NCBI GenBank assembly: GCA_964633355.1
Contig: CAZWGO010000008.1
Location: 28,902-92,901, forward strand
Source: Micavibrio_B sp964633355
GTDB lineage: Bacteria > Pseudomonadota > Alphaproteobacteria > Micavibrionales > Micavibrionaceae
Length of the DNA stretch: 64,000 nt
Direction: 5' to 3'
Below are positions 35,515 through 42,423 of this stretch, one piece after another (the first letter of the stretch is position 1; each line of letters begins with the position of its first letter). A program made the position numbers and the translations under genes. The notes beneath the pieces were generated by a model that had not been told where the DNA came from, searched no databases, and worked only from the letters and a program-made list of their open reading frames with translations.

Positions 35515-36140
35515 GACGACAATTCTTTCAGAGCCAGCTTGATAATCTCATTGAGCGAATTGTCATTCGATTTCTGCCTTACATTCATCACCGCTGAGAA
35601 AGCCTCAGTCCGTCCATATCCAAGATTGACCAAAGCCGATACCGCATCCTGATCGGCATTCGGCGCTTCTTTCTTTTCTTCCCCCCTTTTAAGGGGGGAA
35701 GCCGGATGGGGGGTGATTGCCGCCCCACCGATATTCATATTCTCGACCTTGCTTTTAAGCTCAGAGACAATCCGTGTCGCCAGTTTCGGGCCAACGCCCT
35801 CGGCTTGACGTAAAATAGCCGTATCGTTCGCGGCAATCGCGATAATCAATTTATCCGGCGGGCAAGCCGTTAAGATGGCAAGTCCGGAACGCGCGCCAAC
35901 CCCTTGAACTGCCGTTAGAATTTTAAACCAGTCACGCTCGGCAACGCTGGCAAATCCATAGAGATGGATGTGATCTTCGCGCACATGGGTTTCGATCAAT
36001 AAACTCGCCGGATCGCCATGACTGCCAATCGCGCCCAAAGTCCGCCCTGACGCGAATACATGATACCCGACACCATTAACGTCGAGGATCAAACTGTCCT
36101 GAAACAGCGTATCGATTTTACCTGTTAGTTTGGCGAACAT
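35511..36140 (-). CDS. ruvA: Holliday junction DNA helicase RuvA, with palindromic insert in its linker
   Basis: The 209-residue protein has the N-terminal OB domain, the helix-hairpin-helix pair (VQGVGARSGLAI, AEGVGPKLATRI) and the C-terminal RuvB-binding domain (VSALVNLGYGRTEAFSAV). The linker between the second and third domains, about residues 140-163, contains TPHPASPLKRGEEKKE. That peptide is the translation of a palindromic repeat (35678-35701 plus flanks), read in frame. The linker is flexible in all RuvA proteins, so function should be intact. Confidence 0.95.
   Translation of the reverse strand: MFAKLTGKIDTLFQDSLILDVNGVGYHVFASGRTLGAIGSHGDPASLLIETHVREDHIHLYGFASVAERDWFKILTAVQGVGARSGLAILTACPPDKLIIAIAANDTAILRQAEGVGPKLATRIVSELKSKVENMNIGGAAITPHPASPLKRGEEKKEAPNADQDAVSALVNLGYGRTEAFSAVMNVRQKSNDNSLNEIIKLALKELSS
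35678..35701. repeat. Perfect palindrome inside the ruvA coding sequence
   Basis: Arms CTTCCCCCCTT (35678-35688) and AAGGGGGGAAG (35691-35701) are 11 bp each with a 2-base loop. The sequence resembles widespread intergenic C/G-tract palindromes; the flanking GCCGGATGGGGGGTGA probably belongs to the same insertion. Confidence 0.75.
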
Positions 36141-36643
36141 TATTTGCCTTCAAGAGCGTTGCGAATCGTATTGGATGATTGTGCATGATGTGCATGGCAT
36201 ATCGCAACAGCCAAGGCGTCACAGGCATCCAGCCCCTGTTCTCCACAATTAGGTAAAAGCATGCGCACCATCATCCCGATTTGCGTTTTATCGGCATGTC
36301 CGTTTCCGACCACGGATTTCTTAATCAGATTGGTGGAATATTCGGCTACTTCAAGACCAGCCCGCGCCGGAACCAACAACGCAATTCCCCGCGCCTGTCC
36401 AAGCTTCAGCGATGAAGCTGCATTCTTATTGACAAAAGTCTCTTCCACGGCAGCTGTTTCAGGCTTCCACAATTGTAAAATCTCAAGCAATCCGGCCTCG
36501 ATTTTGACAAGGCGTTGCGGCATGGAAATTTTCGGACTGGTATTAATGACCCCTGCCGCGACGAAACTTATTCGTGAGCCAACTGAATCTATAACTCCCC
36601 ATCCCGTATGTTCAAGACCGGGATCAATTCCAATTATTTTCAT
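36140..36643 (-). CDS. ruvC: Holliday junction resolvase RuvC
   Basis: The 167-residue endonuclease has the catalytic acidic residues in IGIDPGLEHTGWG (D7), AAVEETF and the C-terminal DACDALAVAICHAHH. It cuts the junction presented by RuvAB. Its stop overlaps ruvA by one base, and its start overlaps the yebC stop by one base. Confidence 0.95.
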   Translation of the reverse strand: MKIIGIDPGLEHTGWGVIDSVGSRISFVAAGVINTSPKISMPQRLVKIEAGLLEILQLWKPETAAVEETFVNKNAASSLKLGQARGIALLVPARAGLEVAEYSTNLIKKSVVGNGHADKTQIGMMVRMLLPNCGEQGLDACDALAVAICHAHHAQSSNTIRNALEGK

Positions 36644-37398
36644 TAAACATTCGCGATCAGTTTTTGCATATCGGCTTCCGACACTTCGAAATTCGTATAG
36701 ACCTTTTGTACGTCATCACTATCTTCCAACAAATCAACCAGCTTCAAAACAATTTGCGCCGTTTCGGCGTCTACCGTCGACATGACATTCGGCTTCCAGA
36801 TCATGCCAGAGCTTGCTGGCGGTCCGAATTTACTTTCGAGCGCCTCTTGCACGGCCATTAAATCATCCGTCGATGTAATAATCTCGTGACCTTCATCGGT
36901 GGTTTCAACATTTTCCGCGCCCACCTCTAAAACCGCTTCGAACATCTGGTCGGCATCGGCCTTTTCCAAAGGATAGATAATCTGTCCGACATGGTCGAAC
37001 ATAAATCCGACAGAACCTGTTTCACCCAGATTGCCACCCAGTTTTGAAAACGCCGCACGCACTTCTCCGGCGGTTCGGTTTTTGTTATCGGTCAACGCTT
37101 CGACGATCACCGCGACTCCGCCCGGTGCATAGCCTTCATATCGCATCGTGATATAGCTCGACGTATCGCCAACACCTAGACCGGCATCGATGGCTTTTTT
37201 GATGCGGTCATTCGTCATGTTGTTTTGACGCGCTTCTGTCAAGGCTGTGCGAAGACGTGGATTGGATGCAGGATCGCCGCCGCTGATCGACGCCGCCACT
37301 TGAATCTCGCGACCTATCTTCGTAAAGATTTTTGCCTTCTTGGCATCTTGCGCACCTTTACGGTGCATGATGTTTTTAAACTTGGAATGACCTGCCAT
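36643..37398 (-). CDS. yebC: YebC/PmpR family protein
   Basis: The 251-residue protein begins with the invariant MAGHSKFKNIMHRKGAQDAKK and has the family length. Members were called transcriptional regulators; recent work links some to translation of proline-rich stretches. It is first in the ruv-tol series, the common order in alphaproteobacteria. Confidence 0.94.
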   Translation of the reverse strand: MAGHSKFKNIMHRKGAQDAKKAKIFTKIGREIQVAASISGGDPASNPRLRTALTEARQNNMTNDRIKKAIDAGLGVGDTSSYITMRYEGYAPGGVAVIVEALTDNKNRTAGEVRAAFSKLGGNLGETGSVGFMFDHVGQIIYPLEKADADQMFEAVLEVGAENVETTDEGHEIITSTDDLMAVQEALESKFGPPASSGMIWKPNVMSTVDAETAQIVLKLVDLLEDSDDVQKVYTNFEVSEADMQKLIANV

Positions 37399-37519
37399 TA
37401 TGTTTCTCTAATATGCTAATTATGACTAGCCGGAATAACACCAAAAATTAACTTTTTCAAGACGACTTGTTAATAAAATTGCGCGATACTACCCCTGTGA
37501 TAGAGATAATGGATATACC

Positions 37520-38071
37520 GTGACCTACCAGTTTGAAAAAATTACGATATTGATCGTCGAAGACTCGAAACCGATGATGGAGATATTAAAGTCTCTCCTT
37601 CATACTTTCGGCGTGAAGAATATTTTAACCGCAACCGACGGCGCCAAAGGCTATGATTTATTCAGACAACATAATCCTGATATCGTCATAGCCGACTGGA
37701 TGATGGACCCGGTAGACGGCATTAAAATGTGCGAATGGGTTAGAACCCGCAATGACAGCCCGAACCGCTTCGTTCCCTTTATTTTGATGACAGGGTACAG
37801 CGAACGCAAGCGCGTTTTTAAAGCCCGCGATACCGGCATTACAGAATTTCTGGTCAAGCCTTTCAAGGCGCAGGATTTGTATAAACGTATTTATCAGGTC
37901 ATAGAGCGCCCGCGTCAATTTGTAGACGCCGGTAATTTTTTCGGCCCCGACCGCCGCCGCACTGCAACGACTTATACAGGCCCCGACCGCCGCGGTAAAA
38001 GATCCGCAGGACCAGAGACTGCACAAAAATCCTCCCTTCCTTTTTCCGCTGATGATATAGATTTCGCATGA
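37520..38071 (+). CDS. Single-domain response regulator with GPDRR tail
   Basis: The 183-residue protein is a CheY-like receiver: acidic pocket E14/D15, phosphoacceptor D59 in IADWMMDP, T91 in LMTGYS and K113 in LVKPF. The C-terminal 50 residues hold two copies of a GPDRR motif (FFGPDRRR, YTGPDRRGKR), a tail seen in several alphaproteobacterial regulators. It starts at GTG 37520. No kinase is adjacent. The next gene overlaps it by 4 bases and is presumably its partner. Confidence 0.85.
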   Translation: MTYQFEKITILIVEDSKPMMEILKSLLHTFGVKNILTATDGAKGYDLFRQHNPDIVIADWMMDPVDGIKMCEWVRTRNDSPNRFVPFILMTGYSERKRVFKARDTGITEFLVKPFKAQDLYKRIYQVIERPRQFVDAGNFFGPDRRRTATTYTGPDRRGKRSAGPETAQKSSLPFSADDIDFA

Positions 38072-38607
38072 CCAGAACAGACGCCGATCATTTTAATAAA
38101 GAACTCGTCAGACAAGCGAAATTCATCACGCCGCCCAATGCACTGAAACAAAAAGTCGGCTCCGGCGGCATAAGTGATGATGTCCTTTCTCAAGCCCAAG
38201 GCCTTTTGGATAACAATAATTTCAATTTCAAACCTGATGGTGAAGAAATTTTGAATAATATGCTGATGGCCATGACCAAGGCACGCCGCGACGATGATAC
38301 CAATAATACGGAGGAGCATATTGTCGCGATCATGTTTCAGGCGATGCTGCTTAAAACAAATGGCGGCATGTTCCATTATGAATTGATAACGAAAGTCGCC
38401 GACAAATTGGTGCAGTTTCTGGAAGTCATCGAAAAAATTGACGAACAGGAGTTGCAAATCGTCGAAGCTTTTTATTCAACGATCCGCGCTATCTTCCTGT
38501 CGGAAATCAAAGGCACTGGCGGTGCGCAGGGCCAACAGCTTTATGCGGCGCTGGTCGAAGCCTGTACGCGATATTTTGAGAAATACCATCAGTCTAGGCA
38601 GGAATAA
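38068..38607 (+). CDS. Conserved hypothetical protein coupled to the response regulator
   Basis: The 179-residue protein is soluble and mostly helical, with no signal peptide. The first 50 residues look disordered (TRTDADHFNKELVRQAKFITPPNALKQKVG is basic and polar in character), followed by a helical domain. It overlaps the regulator by 4 bases (ATGA), pointing to a joint function such as an output or adaptor protein. Its last 14 bases overlap the converging ymdB. I do not recognise the family. Confidence 0.65.
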   Translation: MTRTDADHFNKELVRQAKFITPPNALKQKVGSGGISDDVLSQAQGLLDNNNFNFKPDGEEILNNMLMAMTKARRDDDTNNTEEHIVAIMFQAMLLKTNGGMFHYELITKVADKLVQFLEVIEKIDEQELQIVEAFYSTIRAIFLSEIKGTGGAQGQQLYAALVEACTRYFEKYHQSRQE

Positions 38608-39406
38608 AATTCTGCAATCTCGGCCCTACCCGAACTGGGTCGATGGAAACCGTCAGACCTGCCTTGTCATCCGTGATCAGAAATGTACCACACAGCGTGC
38701 CCTCACCGTCTCCAGGACTTAACTTTTCGGTTGAAAAAGACTTGGTAAATCTTTGTATTGGCACTTCATATTTCATACCGATCACCGTGTCGTAATCACC
38801 CGTCATCCCCGCATCGGTTTGATAAGCCGTCCCTTTGCTCAAAATTTGTGCATCGGCAGTTGGCATATGGGTATGGGTTCCAACTACAGCAGAGACACGG
38901 CCATTTAAATATTGTGCCAAAGCCATCTTTTCTGACGTCGCTTCGGCATGAATATCGACGAAGATCGAATTGACGTTCGAGCCAAGAATATATTTAGCCA
39001 AGATTTCATCGGCAACAGAAAACGGGTTTTCCATCTCCGGCATAAACAACCGCCCCATCAAGTGCAGGATTAAAATTTTGCGGCCATCCGCAAGAGTCTT
39101 TAAATAATGCCCGCGGCCCGGCACGCCCTTAGGGTAATTCTCTGTCCGCAATAAACGCTCTTCGCGCCCAATGAATGGAATAATTTCTCGCTGGTCCCAT
39201 ATATGATTGCCGCCGGTAATGCAATCAACACCAAGGCCAAAAAATTCTTCACAGATTTTTGTCGAAATGCCAAAACCATGCGCCGCGTTATCGCCGTTGA
39301 CGATCAAAACATCCGGTTTGAGTTTTTCTTTGAGCATAGGCAAATGCTGGACAAAAGCATCGCGGCCCGAACGGCCAACCACATCGCCGATAAATAAAAT
39401 TCGCAT
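38594..39406 (-). CDS. ymdB: YmdB-family metallophosphoesterase (TIGR00282)
   Basis: The 270-residue protein has the dinuclear-metal motifs GDVVGRSGRD, NGDNAAHGFG, TGGNHIWD and the paired GTHTHMPTAD. Family members are 2',3'-cyclic nucleotide phosphodiesterases; in Bacillus YmdB affects biofilm and mRNA turnover. It follows the 5-FCL gene by 18 bases on the minus strand. Confidence 0.9.
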   Translation of the reverse strand: MRILFIGDVVGRSGRDAFVQHLPMLKEKLKPDVLIVNGDNAAHGFGISTKICEEFFGLGVDCITGGNHIWDQREIIPFIGREERLLRTENYPKGVPGRGHYLKTLADGRKILILHLMGRLFMPEMENPFSVADEILAKYILGSNVNSIFVDIHAEATSEKMALAQYLNGRVSAVVGTHTHMPTADAQILSKGTAYQTDAGMTGDYDTVIGMKYEVPIQRFTKSFSTEKLSPGDGEGTLCGTFLITDDKAGLTVSIDPVRVGPRLQNFIPA

Positions 39407-39424
39407 GAAAAGGGTTTAATCTGT

Positions 39425-39991
39425 TTACGGACGGAAGTCAAAAACGCGTTGGGGCGTGATAACCATATCAAGCTTTTCATCATGGTCTTCGGTTGGAAGC
39501 TTCATTAAAACCGCTTGTTCGGCATAGGCATAGCCAACAGCCAAAATATCTGCCTTTTCTCGCAAGGCCCGTAAAGTGGCATCATAATAGCCTTTACCAA
39601 ACCCAACCCTATTTCCTTTTTGGTCAAAAGCGACAATCGGCACAATAAGGACATCGGGATCATAAAATTCAGGCATTTCCGGCATCGGGATTTCAAAAGT
39701 TGCCGGGGACAATTTTGTCCCCTTTTCCCATTTGGCAAATTTCATATGCCGGTCTTCTTTGCCAAAAACGGGTAACAGGCAGATATTCCCGCGACGCCAA
39801 AATTCTTCGACAAGTGGCATTGTGTCTAGCTCATGTCCGAGCGGAAAATAAACGGCAATTTTTTGATCCGGTGACGTCGAAATACTTTGAAAAAAATTCT
39901 TCGCCGCTTCATCAGCTAAATCCGGATGCGGCTGCAACTCTTCACGGAATTTCAAAGCGCGTTCCCGAATGGCTTGTTTTTCTTCTGACAT
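39425..39991 (-). CDS. 5-formyltetrahydrofolate cyclo-ligase
   Basis: The 188-residue ATP-dependent enzyme converts 5-formyl-THF to 5,10-methenyl-THF. It has the basic N-terminal helices (RERALKFREEL), AVYFPLGHELDT and the signature VGFGKGYYDATL. In many proteobacteria this gene (ygfA) lies directly downstream of 6S RNA, which fits the 6S candidate at 40350-40536 on the same strand. Confidence 0.93.
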   Translation of the reverse strand: MSEEKQAIRERALKFREELQPHPDLADEAAKNFFQSISTSPDQKIAVYFPLGHELDTMPLVEEFWRRGNICLLPVFGKEDRHMKFAKWEKGTKLSPATFEIPMPEMPEFYDPDVLIVPIVAFDQKGNRVGFGKGYYDATLRALREKADILAVGYAYAEQAVLMKLPTEDHDEKLDMVITPQRVFDFRP

Positions 39992-40061
39992 ATTATTTTT
40001 CTAACATTTACCGCTAGATACTTCTAGATACCACGACATTTCGTGTTGAAATTATCCCACG

Positions 40062-40090
40062 TTGCTGGGATTCAAATTAATGGATATAAT
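40062..40090 (+). promoter_or_regulatory. Sigma-70-type promoter for the 48-residue ORF
   Basis: TTGCTG at 40062-40067 and a perfect TATAAT at 40085-40090 are separated by 17 bases. Transcription would start near 40097, followed by an AAAGGA ribosome binding site at about 40113 and the ATG at 40125. Confidence 0.65.
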
Positions 40091-40124
40091 TTCTTTATCA
40101 CCTTAACTTATTGAAAGGATAAAA

Positions 40125-40271
40125 ATGAAATCTGTTAAAATAATTTCTCTGGATGGCCTTTGTTACGCGAGGATTCAAATAAAAAATCATAATAAAATTT
40201 TTCAACAATCTCTCACTTTAGAACGTTTAAGCGCAGAAGAATGGAAGATGGCAAAAGCCTGCTTAATCTAA
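40125..40271 (+). CDS. Small 48-residue protein
   Basis: The frame runs from ATG 40125 to TAA 40269-40271 and begins MKSVKIISLDGLCYARIQ. It is basic, with no membrane segment, and ends EEWKMAKACLI. A strong promoter and an AAAGGA site with 6-base spacing precede it, which supports expression. It lies between 5-FCL and the 6S RNA on the opposite strand. No known family is recognised. Confidence 0.55.
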   Translation: MKSVKIISLDGLCYARIQIKNHNKIFQQSLTLERLSAEEWKMAKACLI

Positions 40272-40349
40272 AAAACAAGCCTAAACAGTACATGCTTTCG
40301 CAGGTATGACAAGAGAGCGAAATAACCCTTTTTTATCACATCTACGAAA

Positions 40350-40536
40350 GCAGGTGTTCGGCATGTAGAGAAAGTGGATGCCACGAAAGGCCGTGGGTGC
40401 GAAATATCCGCGATGACCCCTAAATTAAGGTGGGAGCCATATAACAGGACCACGGCCCTGTCAGCGACAGCCCCCTGTCGCAAATATGTATCGGTCAGTG
40501 GGAAAATTGCACCTACACGCATCCCCGCAGCATCCA
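40350..40536 (-). ncRNA. ssrS: 6S RNA candidate
   Basis: On the minus strand this region folds as a long rod with a central bubble. Closing arms are 40513-40520 with 40361-40368 (8 bp, one G-U), and a perfect inner stem joins 40450-40457 with 40389-40396. A side hairpin GCGACAG/CTGTCGC lies at 40464-40481, next to a GACCGATA-ATATTT segment resembling the 6S bubble. The apical part carries GGCTCCCACC. A TATACT -10 box at 40548-40543 would start transcription near 40535. The position between zapA and 5-FCL is the usual alphaproteobacterial 6S location. 6S RNA sequesters the housekeeping RNA polymerase in stationary phase. Confidence 0.72.
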
Positions 40537-40653
40537 ATATCAAGTATATAGAGTTAGTCTTGCACTGGACAGCAAAAACGGACTTCGGCAGTGCAGCTTT
40601 ACCATTCAGCCTAATCCATATATGAAGAAACCTTACAAAATAAAGGAAAGTTT

Positions 40654-41664
40654 ATGAAAATTTGGCTTCTTTTTCATGGGGAAATGACGATTGAATATCC
40701 TGAATACGAAGAATGCCTGCGCCTTCAGGAAGAAGCGGCGAAGCTCGGACACAGCCTGGATATTTTAAGTCCCGAAGATTTTGACCTGGTTATAGATTCA
40801 ACGGATGAATGGAGAGCGATCTACAAGGGAGAATATATAGCACCGCCTGATCTCATTATTCCAAGAACCGGGGCGGAAACCGACTATATCGGTTTTTCCA
40901 TTTTGCGTTTCTATGAATCTTTGAATATTCCGATGCTAAATAGCCCCGAAGCGATAGAAACTGTTGCAGATAAAATTCAGACAGCGCAGCGTTTGGCCTC
41001 CAAAGGCTTTCCAATTCCGCGTACCATTCTCAGTAAATTCCCGGTCAACACGGCGATGGTCGAAGAAAAACTCGGCTTTCCCCTGGTTATTAAAACTCTT
41101 CGTGGAACTCGTGGCGGCGGCGTGTTTCTTGCACAAACAAAAGAACAATTTGATGATGTAACCGCTTTAATTGCCAGCTCAAATCCAAACATACATTTCC
41201 TTTTTCAGGAATATATCTCGCGTAGCCATGGTCGCGATTTACGCGTTTTTGTCGCAGGAGACAAAGTCGTCGCTTGTATGGAAAGGAAATCAGAAGGCGA
41301 GAATTTTAAATCGAATATTTCCCTTGGCGGTCGCGGGCGTAATTTTCCAATCGATGAAGAGATTAGAAACCTTTCCCTTGGTGTCGCCAAAGCTCTTGAC
41401 CTGGAAATCGCCGGAATAGACCTTCTTTTCAATGAAGGTAATTATGAAGTGTGCGAAGCGAATAGCGCCATGGGCTTTTGTGGTGACGATGGACTGGAAT
41501 CGGTTTGCAAAATCAATGCGGCAAAAGAAATTATTGAACTCGGCGTTGCAAAAGCCGGAAATCAGGCAAACCGCAAAATGCCGACGAATGAAAATTTCAG
41601 CTCTTCGCAACTTTTTTCGAAAGCTTCTCAACTTTGGCAGCGAGTTTGGAAATCGCCTCGGTGA
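40654..41664 (+). CDS. RimK-like ATP-grasp ligase
   Basis: The 336-residue protein has the ATP-grasp order of the RimK group: a substrate domain with LIIPRTGAETDY, then FPLVIKTLRGTRGGGVFLA, FQEYISRSHGRDLRVFV and the metal site IAGIDLLFNEGNYEVCEANS. RimK-type enzymes add glutamate or other amino acids to proteins, peptides or cofactors; the substrate here is unknown. An AAAGGAAAG site precedes the ATG. The last 68 bases are antisense to the 3' end of zapA, so the C-terminal tail (SQLFSKASQLWQRVWKS) is dictated by overlap. It separates 6S RNA from zapA, unlike the usual arrangement. Confidence 0.85.
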   Translation: MKIWLLFHGEMTIEYPEYEECLRLQEEAAKLGHSLDILSPEDFDLVIDSTDEWRAIYKGEYIAPPDLIIPRTGAETDYIGFSILRFYESLNIPMLNSPEAIETVADKIQTAQRLASKGFPIPRTILSKFPVNTAMVEEKLGFPLVIKTLRGTRGGGVFLAQTKEQFDDVTALIASSNPNIHFLFQEYISRSHGRDLRVFVAGDKVVACMERKSEGENFKSNISLGGRGRNFPIDEEIRNLSLGVAKALDLEIAGIDLLFNEGNYEVCEANSAMGFCGDDGLESVCKINAAKEIIELGVAKAGNQANRKMPTNENFSSSQLFSKASQLWQRVWKSPR

Positions 41665-41989
41665 TTTCTTTCTCTTCCGCCGGAGCCAGACCCTGATAGA
41701 CAGGCGGCGCTTTCACGACCTCTTTGACCACTTCCTTGACGATTTCGCGCGGCTGGGTGTTCGTGTTGGCCACATGGTGTAAATGGTCTTTCAGGTCGAA
41801 AATTTCATCCGCCAACAAAAGCGTGGTGAGAACCATCAATTGTGCTTTGTTATTCGCGCCGGAGCCTTGGGATAATTCACCAAGACGCTGGTCGACATAT
41901 CGGCCCAGATGCTGAACGCGTTGTTCCTGACCGGCATCGCAGGCAATGCCGAAAGATTGACCGCCGATTGTGACATTAACTTCCGCCAT
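41597..41989 (-). CDS. zapA: Cell division protein ZapA
   Basis: The 130-residue protein has the ZapA start VTIGGQSFGIACDAGQEQRV and the helix LGRYVDQRL ... LVLTTLLLADEIFDL, then a C-terminal coiled coil. ZapA crosslinks FtsZ filaments. Its start overlaps the stop of the upstream coiled-coil gene by one base. Confidence 0.88.
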   Translation of the reverse strand: MAEVNVTIGGQSFGIACDAGQEQRVQHLGRYVDQRLGELSQGSGANNKAQLMVLTTLLLADEIFDLKDHLHHVANTNTQPREIVKEVVKEVVKAPPVYQGLAPAEEKEITEAISKLAAKVEKLSKKVAKS

Positions 41990-42234
41990 CAGATCGCTCC
42001 TTCTCTAAGCAGGTTCTGGATTTTATCGATCGTGTTATCAAGTTTCTTGGCCAAAATGGCATTATTCTTGTCATTTGCAGGCTTTGGCGACCAACCACCG
42101 AACATGTCGATTTGGGGCGAGTTATTCTTCGGCGCAGTTTTGGCGGCCTTTTCCTTGGCCTCGATCTGCTCTTCAAGGCTTTCCACGCTTTCAGCCAGAA
42201 GCTGGAGCGAAATGCGAATGTCTTCTAATGCCAT
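41989..42234 (-). CDS. Small coiled-coil protein upstream of zapA (DUF4164-like)
   Basis: The 81-residue product starting at 42234 (MALEDIRISLQLLAESVESLEEQI) begins with a heptad-rich helix and continues with an Asn/Lys-rich linker containing DMFGGWSPKP and a second short helix. A GAGG ribosome binding site supports this start; the frame stays open to 42315 without good signals. In alphaproteobacteria a small coiled-coil gene of this type (DUF4164) regularly precedes zapA, comparable to ZapB. Family assignment is by context. Confidence 0.7.
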   Translation of the reverse strand: MALEDIRISLQLLAESVESLEEQIEAKEKAAKTAPKNNSPQIDMFGGWSPKPANDKNNAILAKKLDNTIDKIQNLLREGAI

Positions 42235-42423
42235 GTTTACGGCCCTCATCGCTAAAATTGGTGAATTGGTTGAGCCTAAACATTCTTTCCAAATCCGGTC
42301 AAGCATCGCCTTCACTTATCCCCGTAAATCCTTGGGATAATTACCAATTCAATAAAGCATGCATTCGGCTTGATTTTACTGCTCTAAAATTGCATTGTTC
42401 CCGCAATGAAAAAGGACCCTGAA

